NCBI GenBank assembly: GCA_001599915.1
Contig: BCIG01000022.1
Span: 434,001-498,000 of the forward strand
DNA length: 64,000 nt
Direction: 5' to 3'
From: Symbiotaphrina buchneri
Lineage: Eukaryota; Ascomycota; Symbiotaphrinales; Symbiotaphrinaceae
Under the pieces are notes generated by a model that worked only from the letters and a program-made list of their open reading frames with translations, had not been told where the DNA came from and did no database searches. Positions within the stretch are counted from its first letter, which is position 1; each line of letters starts with the position of its first letter. The position numbers and the translations under genes were made by a program. Below, one piece after another: positions 44,578 to 54,796 of the stretch.

Positions 44578-45943
44578 TTTGCACAATGCGGGAGAATGAC
44601 AGGATAGTGCAATGTACGTATTTGTGAAGGTACTCGGATCGTTGCTGGAACGGCGACGGGGATGTACAGAACACTGAGTAAAGAGGGGAGCGGTAGTGTC
44701 GAAGGTGAGGGTTAACTTGTCGACGGCGAACTCCCAGCAGGATGTTTTATACTCGGTAGAGACTGTCCGTTGGCGTCGTCGTCGAGTGAAGGAGTGAATG
44801 TCGGCCAGCAACCGACCAGAAGAGTCGTAATGCCAGACTTGAGGGCAGTGAATGAATGAATGTACAAGCAACCACGAGGCTCAGCCTGCAAAAACAAAGA
44901 CACGCAATGCCACGACAACGACAGCAACAACAACAACGGCAACGACAGTGAATCGACAGAGACTGGCTCGATGCATGAAGAAAGAGAGGAGGAGGAAGAA
45001 GAATTTTTCTATGTAGTCGTGGAGATCATAAAATTCATGAGGCGTGGTGGAGCAATCATAAGGCAGGCTGTCTCACGTTTGCTGCCCTGCAGCATGCGAC
45101 TATCTTCTCTCCCTGATCCCAGAACTGCGTCCTTCCGAAAAGCTTACGCTTGCATCAGCTCCGGGGGTCATCAAGGCTCTTAAGGCCTGCACCGGGCTCC
45201 ACAGTTCCACCAGGGCGCATCCATGCATGTCCCAAGAAAAAGGGGATGGCATCACCCCCTCCTCTCACCGGCGAGAACCTAGCCGTTCACCATCTTACGT
45301 ACGCACTTTCGCGCCGGGGAATCCAGATCCGCGACGGTTCTACGAGCCCCTGGGAAAAATCAAGCATTTTAGCAGCGCCGCATCCCTGCTGGATGATGCA
45401 GGTACGCCGCTGGTGAAGCAATCGGGCAGCGCATGTCGTCGTGCTACCGCTTGCTACGGCGGCGCTCTAAGATGTCTTGGGCGATAGGCGAAAAGCTAAG
45501 CAGCGCTGCCCCTGCAGATGAAACGGGGCGCGTCCAACTCCTGCAATTTCTGCATTCCAGGGAGCAACGCGTCTAACTCCGTCTTTCTGCATGATGCTAA
45601 CTTTGATGCTCCACCGGCGCGCATTTCTCGGAATAATTCTGACATTTTCCTTGCAGTTCCCACTGCGGGTGAACGGCGAGACGGGAAAAAGGCTGGACCC
45701 CAGGAGAGGCAGAGCTTCCGGTTGGAATGTTTCATCCCATCCGCTAGTCGCGTGCGCCCGGCTTCCATCGACCCGGATCACCCGCGGATGAAACACTCAC
45801 GCGTTCGCCATGGTCTCCGCTCATATGTCGGATCGTGCACGACCACTTTGCTGCGAACTGCATGTCCGGAGTACTCCATATGCATTGGGATCTTGACTGC
45901 CTTGAAATAAGGACGGACGTTGCTCAGCATCAATAATGCATAC
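44578..45943. other. Intergenic, GH128 promoter side
   Basis: TATAAAA on the minus strand at 44745-44751 probably belongs to the GH128 gene. CAACAACAACAA-type triplets occur near 44925. Frames at 45150-45900 on both strands overlap and have no coding character. Otherwise nothing. Confidence 0.45.
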
Positions 45944-46313
45944 CTAGTTAGGGTCTTTGGTACCAATACCCTGCTCGCCTGGCACTCCCCAGTCCCAGTT
46001 GTGCTGGTTGACAGGGCCCAAATGACAGGGTCCCCTGAACAGAGAGAAACTTCTTCCACGTCCACCAAAAGTCCGCAGCTCACCTGCAGTCTCTAAATAA
46101 TGACTTCCGCATAGCCATCTCCTCCGCTGCAGCCCCCAAAGCCTGATCCTCTGTACGCTCTTCGAAATTGACTCCGCGGAGCCTATCACCCATAAATGGT
46201 CTTTGGGTTCTCTCCTTTGGAACAACCCCTACCTTGGGTCACGGCCAGCCAAGGCCTGGAAAGTCTCCGTTTCGCTTGCCTGTCTCTAGGTATTTGTTTC
46301 TCAGAAGGTCCAT
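45944..46313 (-). CDS. Small three-exon protein of unknown function
   Basis: Exons 46313-46243, 46200-46084 and 46034-45944 sum to 279 nt, 92 aa. The second exon is strongly coding (FMGDRLRGVNFEERTEDQAL and AAAEEMAMRKSLFRDC). Its GTGAGC donor joins, after a 49-nt intron ending TTCAG, to GPCHLGPVNQHNWDWGVPGE and the stop. The first exon (MDLLRNKYLETGKRNGDFPG) is joined through a very short 42-nt intron and is less certain; otherwise the protein could start at MGDRLRG. No signal peptide or membrane helix. The conserved-looking Trp, Cys and His residues suggest a real small protein, but no family is recognised. Confidence 0.6.
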
Positions 46314-46763
46314 GCATGCATACATCGATCGCGATGCCAAGCTGCGGCAATCTGAAGCTGAAACACGCACACTCCCCAGGCAGGGTCAAGCAAGGTTCTA
46401 GGGATGAGATGTAGCGGGGAAGCTTAGTGACGACATCTGATCAACTAAGGAGTACACTCAATGGTAATACATGGCGGACAGATTCATTGTCGGCGTCAGG
46501 CAGAGAGTGAGGAAAAGCCAAAGGGGGCCCACTACCAATGTGGAGTTGTGAAGCTCAAAGGATTATTATCATTGGCTTTCCTATCCAGATGCATAAGCTG
46601 TGTACACCGAATGCAAAAACCGCTGCTTATCCATCGTCTTATGTCATGTCATGCCCTGCTAACTCTCGTCTCCGTCGAAGTGAAGTTGTTCCGTCCCTTC
46701 AACAACAAGGCAGTCTCAAGCACTGATCGGCCTCATACCACTGCCGTTCCTGTTATCGACTCC
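46314..46763. other. Intergenic, small-gene promoter and SOD 3' flank
   Basis: No coding signal or named element was found in these 450 bases. Confidence 0.4.
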
Positions 46764-47618
46764 TCACAGAGCGAGCAACCCTGCAGCAACACCAAGAACT
46801 CCTACCAGACCGGCACCCACTTTAGTGGCGGCGGCCGTGAATGTCGGCTTGGCCGTTGGGGAGCTAGACGTGACGCCGGAGGGAGTTCCGCTTGGAGTGC
46901 TCGTGTTTGTCAAAGCCGTGAAGTTGGCGCAGGTGATGCGGGTCAGGTTGGCGTAGTGCACCACGACGGAGCGGTTCCCAAAGAAAGCGTTTGAGCCAGC
47001 GAGGGTCGAAGTGTAGAGGTCGAGGTAGCTGCGGGAGGGAAAGATACGTTAGCCATGAGCCAAAGAGGCCATGGAGAAATGCAGAAAGAGAAAGTGGAAG
47101 TGGAGAGCTCACCTTGCTGAGAAGCTGGGGCCTGGGATGGTGCCATGCTTGCCGGCCAGATCGCCTACTTGGCAAGTCGCGGGCTGAGTAGGGTCACAAG
47201 CTGGGGTCTCGCCGCGGTTGTAGGGATCGAGATGGCCGAGAGTAGCGGTACAGTTTCCATTGGCGGGAACGGGAAGCTCGTGGATATGGTACACTATGAA
47301 GCCAAGGTTAGCAAGAGGTAGGCCTTCTCTGAGGACGCCCGAAATTGTGTGTCCGGGCGAAGTATGGGAGTGGGAGTGCTTACAGAATGGCCCGCCGGCC
47401 GGAGGAAAGCCGGAGAAGCTGACGGTGAAGATCGTGCCGGTGCCATTGGTGTTGGAGATGCCGGTGATCGAGCCGCGGATGGTCGTGGTGTTCAGATTGG
47501 GAAGTGTGGCCACGAAACCAACACCGGCCGGTTCATCCGTGATGATGGGAGCGGAGGTATTCTGAGCAGCGGCGAGGGTAAGGCCCGAGAGAGCTGCAAT
47601 GACAGCTGAGGCACGCAT
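46764..47618 (-). CDS. Cell-surface Cu/Zn superoxide dismutase-like protein
   Basis: Three exons (47618-47384, 47293-47113, 47028-46764), 681 nt, 226 aa. Signal peptide at 1-18 (ASAVIAALSGLTLAAA). The copper site is FLYHIHELPV (spanning the first splice) and VVVHYANLTR; GHLDPY and GDLAGKHG match the zinc-loop region. The disulfide partners CTATLGHLDPY and ITCANF are present. The C-terminus is Ser/Thr-rich and ends in a hydrophobic stretch (AGLVGVLGVAAGLLAL), consistent with GPI attachment. The protein resembles fungal extracellular SODs of the Sod4-6 type, which can be copper-only; whether zinc is bound needs alignment. It would detoxify superoxide at the wall. Confidence 0.88.
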
Positions 47619-50213
47619 CTTGCTGTTGTTTGCTTGAGAGAAGGTGGTGGAAGAAGGTCTGATGGGAAGAAGAATGTTGAGTGTTTGCGTGGTACGGAGA
47701 TGTGGTGTTTGTTTATGGAGCGTTGGGAGTTGTGGAGGGCGGAGCAAAGAGCTTACAAAGGACGAGGTGCAGATAATTTAAGTCGGGTGGTACGAAATAC
47801 ACAGTTGGCTTCATGCAGGTACCACGTAGTGAATGACGGGAAGACAATTGAGGAAGTGACACAGGAGCAGGCACAGACTGCTCTTTTTATGAGATACTTA
47901 TCTTACCTTCCAGGTTAGGTAGAGAAAGAAGGTGACGGACGCACATCCTCCCGTCAGTTCAAGTCCAAACGCGGCACGGAGCGACACAAAGAAGCTTTAG
48001 CGGCACGATGACAGCTTCAAAATTTTATTTAGAAAATGGCAATGGCTGAGTCCAGAGACAGAAAGTAGCTATTCTGAGACCCAGATGCATGCTGAGGCAT
48101 TCAGTGCCGTCCAATGACTTCTAAGCGTGGATACTACCAACCCCGTGGCCCCGCAGTTGAGCAATTCACCGAGGCCCAAACGGCCACTTTTCAGGTCACC
48201 ACTGTCCTCATCTTCCCGTTGCGGGAATGGAGAATTCGACCAACAAGCGAAGGGCGGATGGGTGGGCTATGCATGTTGCAATGTCGTGGGCTGCTGTGTC
48301 AATATGGTTGGACAACGTTGACCTGTCGTTGCTATGCTTGGCAGGAACACGGCAGCGCACCGCACGGCCGCATCTCAGCCTTGTCTTTTATACTTGGCGA
48401 TTTCGGAAGATTCATGAAACCGCTACCCGCCGATCGAGACCCTTCGACGTACGAAATTATCCAGATCCGTTTGGACCTTGATCACTTGATCAACTTACAA
48501 CCGTACGGAGTATATTTGTTTCATTTACCAGCTAACAGGGCACAAACGGAAAAAGAAAGCTTCTCCTATGTCCTTGTTCCTGAATAATGTTTTGGCTGTG
48601 AGTGGGTGAACAGAAGGAGCGTCGGCCTCTAGGTTGCTTCCCGAGACCGACTCGGATTCGCGTTCCACAAGAGCCGATCGACACCGGCTGTTTCTCTGCC
48701 ACATCCAGCGGGGAGACAGCCAATTGCAGGTGCAATGGCTATTCGGTCCAATGAACCACCACCTTTTTGATTGAGCATCCGGATCTGGACCGCCATCCCT
48801 CAAGTCAGCCGCCTTTGTACGACATCGACCGAGAATTTGCTGTCTGAATTCACGAAGGCTGGCTTATGCATCCTGAATGAGCCGAACGGAAATTGACAGA
48901 TCTTGGTGAGGGAGAGTCCTAGGGTTTTAGGGGTTTGCCTCGTGCCTGTAGCAACGCGTTGGGTCTACGACGTCAACTGCAGGATAGCATAAGTCCTTTC
49001 AACCATCCTCACCGATACTATGGAGTTCACAAATTTGTTTACTCCGTTATTTCTTAGCTCGGGAACAATGTCATCTAAAGATACTCCCAGAGTCAGCCAG
49101 CCAATAACCAACCACCAAATGGCTGATAATGACGGTATTGGCGCACGGTCCAGAACAACACATGTTTCTAAGCTTAACCCAAGCTACCCGCTAAAACCCC
49201 GGGTCCTAGAAAGTCAGCACTAACTGCATTAAGACGATAGCAAACATCGCGGCATCTCCATGTCGCGTTTGCTCCAATCGACCTGCTGATAGACCACAGG
49301 TCCATAGCGACGATTGCGGATCGTTTGTGTGGTAAACCAATGTGGTGATGGTGAAGTTGTCTGGACGTCGAGATCAGCACGGCTGCGTACAGTTGCACCA
49401 ATGTTTTGGGCCGCTCCTCACGGGTGCTGGCTGTGGCCTGGTCTCCAAGCTCACGCGCGAGCAATCAAACAGGCCTGAGAATTACATCATGCACCGCTCC
49501 AGCCCATGATGCTGAGTATTTGCTTCCTTGATGGCTTTCCTTGGGCGTTGCTCCATCAGTTCTCCGACAAGGGAAGAGGCAGAATATAAAGCCCCGGCTG
49601 CTTCGCTCTTCCTGTCCTTTCTTATTCCTCTTTCATATACATAATATTGCCATTCTTGTTTTTATATATATACATATGTACCATGCTATACACTCGATGG
49701 ACTACGGCATTGCTTTATATATATTCTTGATATTTTCCGCCTCGTATTATATTATATATCTTCTGTATCTCCTCACTCTCCCGTCACCGGACCGCCGCCG
49801 CATCAAGTCTTCGCAGGCCCTTAGCAATGAGCTCGTGACCGTGCTCATTGGTGTGGCCTGCTGTTGAAGAGGCCCGGCACTTCAAACCGATCCGAGTGCC
49901 TCTGGCGGCAGATGTCCTAAGTGGAGGTTCCAGCGCGAGAGCTTCCCGGCTTGGTCTTCGGCTTATCCTTGCCAATCCACCCTGGCATCCTAGTATCACG
50001 AGAGTGCGTTACTCCCAGTCCAGCGTGTCCGAGTCATGTGTACGTCATAAAGAGCAAATGTGAGCTGACAGATGTTAATCAGAGAACAGTGATCATTGAA
50101 AGACAAACGAAGCCTGATTCTGCAAGCTTGGGAGAAGCTTATGTGGAGCGGGAAGAGGGTTTTCAGAGACTGCTAAGGTACATCCCGATTACCCTTTCTA
50201 TGTCCTCACCAGA
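47619..50213. other. Long gene-poor stretch
   Basis: The left end is the SOD promoter. An AT-rich, TATATA-containing run lies at 49640-49770. Frames such as 48114-48587 (plus) lack recognisable features and overlap opposing frames. No gene is supported. Confidence 0.4.
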
Positions 50214-51160
50214 ATGGGCGTTGCACGGTGTTTCTACTATGAAAATAGTTATTGTGAATCTGACATTCAGGACGTGCAGGAACTCAGCAGGGACGAAACG
50301 TGTAACAGAACGATCGGCAAGATGGTTGTGACCACGGAGATGCTGAATCTTGTATGCCTCTCCTTCCGAACTGCGCTTGGAATTTTACTAACTCTGTCCA
50401 TGGCAGGTCAAGCATGGGGGAGATGATGAGCATGAAGACAAGCAGACGAAAAAGGCTTGTCAGCTGTTTGAACGGAGAGACCGTCTTGAGCATTTCCTGG
50501 AAACAAGAACAGAACCGAAGGAATCCCCAGCAGCTGGGAATTCAAACCCACGTACCTCTGCGACCGGGGTTTCAGAACCGAACGAAGCCCCAGCAGCTGG
50601 CAATTCAACCTCACGTACCTTTGTAGCCAGGGTTCCAGAACCGACGGAAGCCCCAGCAGCTGGGATGTCAAAGCGACGGTGTCCCCTACCCCGAGTTGGA
50701 GTCCGATGCATCGACAGACTATAACTCGCTGCTTGCTAAGCTGGCACTAGATCTCATCGACCAGCAGACAAGCATCAGGAATTTAGCGCTGTTGGTTTGC
50801 CCCGACCGCTTCGGCAGCAGATGCTCCACGTATAACCTCACAGGACTGGTCTGGACCAATGGAAAGCGAACAGTGGAATTCCGACAACATGAAGGCACCA
50901 TGGACCCGGTGAGGATTGTTCATTGGGTGCAGGTATGTCTAGGCATCGCGGAGACGGCGTTGACTTATGCTATTGACCGAAAGGTGTATGAAGCTTGCAT
51001 TGAGAGCCCAAGCAAAGGGAGTTTTGGTTACTGACATTGATGTAGGGTGTCGGCCACAACACGTCGTATACACCTTCTTCTGGACAACTGGATCAAGATG
51101 AGAACATTGTACCTCAGGAGCCTTCCGTGGGGCAGGTATGGAAAGCAAATATACTTTAAT
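50214..51160 (+). pseudogene. Amidoligase-like remnant with tandem-repeat segment
   Basis: Three pieces have coding character. The first reads GVARCFYYENSYCESDIQDV and splices (GTATGC donor, GGCAG acceptor) into a charged stretch and the PAAGNS repeat. The second, one frame over, is the clearest: AKLALDLIDQQTSIRN, then LTGLVWTNGKRTVEFRQHEG and TMDPVRIVHWVQVCLG, which is the C-terminal strand and helix of fungal amidoligase-family (ATP-grasp-like glutamine synthetase fold) proteins. A further exon (GVGHNTSYTPSSGQ) fits after an intron with GTGTAT donor and GATGTAG acceptor. The N-terminal catalytic part is missing and the two frames do not join, so a decayed or truncated gene is more likely than an active one. 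Confidence 0.5.
50512..50674 (+). repeat. 63-bp tandem repeat, about 2.6 copies
   Basis: Units begin at 50512, 50575 and 50638, each with GAACCGA and then CCCAGCAGCTGG. In one frame they encode EPKESPAAGNS, EPNEAPAAGNS and EPTEAPAAGMS with 21-residue spacing. The period is a multiple of three, and all three frames are open for most of it. Confidence 0.9.
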
Positions 51161-51254
51161 TTCCAGAAGTCGGTCTCACCAGTAGCGATGACCTCGTACT
51201 GGTGGTGCTAGATGACATCAGACTCAAACACGCAGACCCTCGGTTTTGTTGGAT

Positions 51255-51450
51255 AGACGATAATGGGCCATGCAACCCAGTCCCTTCGAAGCGAACATGC
51301 ATTCAGATGGACCAAAGGCCAAGGAGAATTGTTCAGAACATACGCCATGGAAAGAGGACCGGATGCGGACGACCCGGGCGGGGGCTGCAAAACAACAACC
51401 AGCCCTGTCACCCAAGGCAAACGTATTGACAGAGGTCATGCCAAAAGCTG
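51255..51450 (+). pseudogene. Diverged copy of the FRW-motif gene (first copy)
   Basis: The frame starting at ATG 51263 reads MGHATQSLRSEHAFRW, then QGELFRTYAMERG. It aligns without gaps over about 100 bases with the intact gene at 52206 (MGYRTRHLRSNNTFRW, then QNRVFRQYIIDRG), with about 15 of 33 residues identical. Similarity stops after RG and the frame closes at 51451. There is no first exon and no KI-RK-RA tail, so it is a partial copy. Confidence 0.7.
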
Positions 51451-51498
51451 ATACTGCGCACTTCAACCAGCATGTTGATGCCGAGGGAGAGATGGAGG

Positions 51499-51579
51499 GA
51501 TCAAGGTGATTCTACTCTTTGACGTTGGGTTTGACAGAACTTGCTGTTAATCAAGATTCTGTAGTTCTGTACAGCGCCA
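51499..51579 (+). repeat. 81-bp direct repeat, copy A
   Basis: Begins GATCAAGGTGATTCTACTCT and ends ACAGCGCCA. It matches copy B at 53535-53615 with only three mismatches and no gaps. Confidence 0.95.
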
Positions 51580-52049
51580 CGAATCAGCACCGCCCGAGAC
51601 ACACTACGCGCAGGAGCCATACCGCGGAATTTCCCCACGCCCCCCCGTAAACCGGACGTTTGTCTCCAACAATGTTGGTTCAGCTGATATCTGCACCACT
51701 CTGAAGTCACTGAACGCCTTTGTACCAGCGGGCAGCGGCTCAACGCCGTAGAAGGATCCAAGGCGGGCTCTGCGGTTGCAATCGCCGCCCTTGGAGTTGT
51801 TATCGAAGGATGGAGCAAAACGGGTGATGGCACGAAACGATCGCAAATTACTCCCTGCCTGTGAAGGCTGTTCCGCTCGTGTTGCGGGCTTGCACACATC
51901 ATCCGGATTCTTCACAAAATGGCCCAAGCACGCCAGGTTCACGCTATCCTTCAGCTTATCTTCCATGTCTTCTGTCCTCTCCCCGTCATGAACATCGACA
52001 ACTCTTGATTTACTTTCAACTTTTCAACTCTAAGAATTTCGACGACAAA
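51580..52049. other. Spacer before the intact FRW-motif gene
   Basis: A minus-strand frame of 120 codons (51604-51966, starting MEDKLKDSVNLACLGHFVKN) is open, but its reality is uncertain since nothing supports a promoter or family. The last 60 bases form the leader of the gene at 52050 and recur in diverged form at 53770-53825. Confidence 0.35.
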
Positions 52050-52646
52050 ATGGCTCAACATAACGGAACAGTAAGCTTAATGTCATTTTGTTCTGCTCTT
52101 TGCTTTTCTTTCTTGGCTTTTCCTCCTATGTTTTGCTACCTCTTCGTTTGAGCGTCATCTTGCCATGCCAGTTTTACTGACCTTTTCCCAAACAAGCAAT
52201 GGATAATGGGGTATCGTACCCGTCATTTAAGGAGCAATAACACGTTCCGATGGAACAACAGTCAAAATCGAGTTTTCCGGCAATACATCATCGACCGTGG
52301 CCTTAACTCGGAAACCATTAAAGACTCGAAAATTTTTACTGATATTATCCACGATCTGGGCTTTGCTAATTATCAAGAGTTGGAAAACGACGAAGGGCAG
52401 CTGATAATCGAGGATCTGATGATGCCCAAAATTGCCCGGAAGATGCGTGCGATCTTTAGAGACATGAAGATTGCTCTTTCAACGCCGTCCGTCCGAATCA
52501 ACAGCCATCCGGCAAAGCCGAGAAGCACCACAACCGAAGCAGCCGCACAGCCGCAACCATCTTCTTCCGTCCGGCAAGAGGTCCGGAGACCACTCGCGCC
52601 CATTGCTGCCCACACCTACGCGACGGTGACTGTCCCCGAGACATGA
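52050..52646 (+). CDS. Intact member of a local FRW-motif gene family, unknown function
   Basis: Exons 52050-52070 (MAQHNGT) and 52197-52646, 156 aa. Donor is GTAAGC, acceptor ACAAG; the intron is 126 nt. The start has context AAAATGGC. Features: QWIMGYRTRHLRSNNTFRW, QNRVFRQYIIDRG, IFTDIIHDLGFANYQELEND, and EDLMMPKIARKMRAIFRDMK, then a Ser/Pro/Thr-rich tail. The fold is probably helical, with no signal or membrane segment. Partial copies of the same gene lie at 51255, 53384 and 53770. I do not recognise the family. The 3' part of the frame is duplicated just downstream (52459-52540 and 52638-52719). Confidence 0.6.
52459..52540 (+). repeat. 82-bp duplicated segment, inner copy
   Basis: Runs from GAGACATGAAGATTGCT to ACCGAAGC inside the FRW-motif gene. 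The second copy is at 52638-52719, 179 bases downstream, with about eight to nine mismatches. Confidence 0.9.
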
Positions 52647-52719
52647 AAATTGCTCCTTCAACGCCGTCCGTCCGAATCAACAGCCATCCCGCAAAGCCGA
52701 CGAGTAGCACGACCGAAGC
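52638..52719 (+). repeat. 82-bp duplicated segment, outer copy
   Basis: Starts GAGACATGAAAATTGCT and overlaps the stop of the FRW-motif gene. It repeats the segment that encodes MKIALSTPSVRINSHPAKPR but now lies mostly after the stop codon. Confidence 0.9.
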
Positions 52720-53383
52720 GGGATCACGGGCGCGGGCACCGTGAGTGAGCTCAAGGCACAGATCGCGGCGCAGACATGGACACACTGGCCCACCACCTGG
52801 CGTGGGAGCCTCCATTCTGCAGGATTATGGAAAACGCGCCACCACCCGAAAACATAAGCACCAGAGAACCATTTCTGGCGTCAATATACCTAAAGGGATC
52901 TTGTCGACTTCCGCCATATCGGTGGTGGATGCGTTGGGCTGCCATGTCACATCGCCTAAACCGGGATGACCAGACATGACAGCAAAGACCACGAATATGG
53001 CAAGCTGTTTCAACATCTAGACTTCGACCACTACGGGGCCCTTGCTTGTGTATAGCGCGAGGAGCTTGCCGGTGCGGAGAAGCGTTAAGAGACATGCCCA
53101 TCACTGGGACTGAGCTGGGCTCGGCTTATGGTCTCGCACATATTCTGCCCTAATTCCGTTGACGCGGGACTGAAATGGAACTCGATTCTCACCGGTGCCG
53201 AGCTGGCGGGAGTTATGGAACTCCCTTTCATTGATCCTAAGGCCCTGGCCGCAGGGTACACCTCACCTCGAGGCTTCGAGGCCTTGATGGGGATTTTCAT
53301 TACTGGAGATCATTGTGCTATTGAGTACGTTACACTACAACTCGCCTGTTCTTGGTCGGATGGTCCTCGTATGGACCAAGATT
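52720..53383. other. Spacer with one open frame
   Basis: A plus-strand frame (53128-53385) reads WNSILTGAELAGVMELPFID and AAGYTSPRGFEALMGIFITG with good codon use, but has no recognised family and no splice partner. It could be a remnant of another gene. Nothing else was seen. Confidence 0.35.
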
Positions 53384-53493
53384 GAACGGAAGCTTCGTGC
53401 GATGATTCCAAAAGTGCCACATGCCACGCCGCCTATATCCCCACGAGACTACAATTCCCGGAGCCCGACGGTCATCTTAAACAATATTTTTTA
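53384..53493 (+). pseudogene. 3' fragment of FRW-family gene (second tail)
   Basis: One frame reads TKIERKLRAMIPKVPHATPP, then ISPRDYNSR and a stop. At the DNA level AAGATTGAACGGAAG then CGTGCGAT matches the PKIARKMRAI region of the intact gene. It is followed directly by repeat copy B. No FRW motif accompanies it. Confidence 0.6.
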
Positions 53494-53534
53494 AGCGCAG
53501 AACCCGTCCGGCATGCAGTGCACGTCACAAGGGA

Positions 53535-53615
53535 GATCAAGGTGATTCTACTCTTTGACGTTGGGTTTGAGAGAACTAGCTGTTAATCAAGATTCCGTAG
53601 TTCTGTACAGCGCCA
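53535..53615 (+). repeat. 81-bp direct repeat, copy B
   Basis: Same length and orientation as 51499-51579 with three substitutions. The two copies are 2036 bases apart and bracket the intact FRW-motif gene. Confidence 0.95.
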
Positions 53616-53769
53616 GTTTCTGGAACCGCATCCGAATAATCAGGGCCGGGATCGACTCGCAATACTTGGACGGGCCGAATGGCCACCTAAATCAGGCGGC
53701 CAGCCATGAACGCGTTCGCACCGGCCATCGGAGAGGACGGCGGGCTGTCTTGGGAAACTCTCAATTTGC

Positions 53770-54225
53770 TTCCAAATCTTTCAACTCTAAGAATCTCAAC
53801 ACGAACATCATGATAGCTCAGCCAGATCACACTGCAGGTTAAGCATTTGTCAGGGATACAGTGTTTCGGACTCTTGGGACTTTGGATGGAGCCCTGGCAA
53901 CTGCGAGTGCTGTGGAAAGGGGAGCCGCACATTCGACGACGTATCAGGCCGTGCATGGAGCGAGCTGCGTGCAGGTAGTTAGGAATGGAGATGAGCGAGC
54001 GGAAGCTGGAGGCATTGTCAACAGGAATGCTAACAAACCAGGAGAGAGGGGTAAGGAGGAGTTGAAGGATAGTTCGAAGATTAAGAGACTGGATCAACGG
54101 CAACGGCAAAGGCAATGGCAACGGCAACGGCATGGCATGCATGGGCAGCGCTGTGACGGATTATGGAAGCTTCGTGCCATGATCCCAAAGCTGCCAAACG
54201 TCCTGCCACCAATATCCCCTTGAGA
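53770..54225 (+). pseudogene. Third, eroded copy of the FRW-family gene
   Basis: The 5' part (53777-53830) repeats the leader TTTCAACTCTAAGAAT and the start ATGATAGCTCAG, parallel to ATGGCTCAACATAAC of the intact gene. The 3' part (54160-54222) reads LWKLRAMIPKLPNVLPPISP and stops, parallel to the second tail. The centre does not align and contains the (GGCAAC) tract. It is therefore the two ends of a copy around replaced or scrambled sequence. Confidence 0.5.
54095..54135 (+). repeat. Hexamer repeat, CAACGG/GGCAAC type
   Basis: About seven imperfect CAACGG units (with CAAAGG and CAATGG variants). It lies within the eroded third copy. Confidence 0.85.
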
Positions 54226-54796
54226 CTGACATGAACCTATGGGTACAAATGTGTACGGAATGGGATGCCGCGAAATCGTCGTAAATGCTCGCTTTGTACA
54301 GAAGGCAGGAAATAACTAGATAGGTAGATAGATAGATACAGTATCCATCTCCCCCTGAACCCTCACAAAGTCGATGCTCACAAATTCCCTGCATGCACGC
54401 AGGTAGGCAGGCAGGTATCTCAGCTTTCATGAAGAGGTATCATCATTAAGTAATTATCCACATCCACAGCTCCTTAGTCTGAATCTATTACCCTGGATGG
54501 ACCTTTCACACGGACACTTTAGGTAGATCGAGACTTTGGATGCCGTCCAATCCATCTGTCCAACCATAGGAATTACCCAGGAACAGAGTTATCGTGCGAG
54601 ACAGCACGGATCAAAAAGGAGTGGTGCGTTGGTTGGTGGTATTATAAACAAGAGAAAGGAGGCATTTCCCATCCAAACAATAGCCAGTCGAGTGAGTATC
54701 CAAAACACCCAGAAATGACCCAGTCACGCATAAACAAAGCTGCACTCTCCACTCCCCTCACCTCCACCCACTATGTCTTCCCTCTCACCCCGCTCG
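54226..54796. other. Intergenic with short microsatellites
   Basis: GATA units at 54317-54339 and GGCA/GGTA units at 54399-54418. The rest is the 3' flank of the DUF3405 gene. No coding signal. Confidence 0.5.

Noticed and set aside
48114-48587. 157-codon plus-strand frame in the gene-poor stretch
   Set aside because: Odd composition (many Arg, Trp, Cys), no family, overlapping frames on the same strand.
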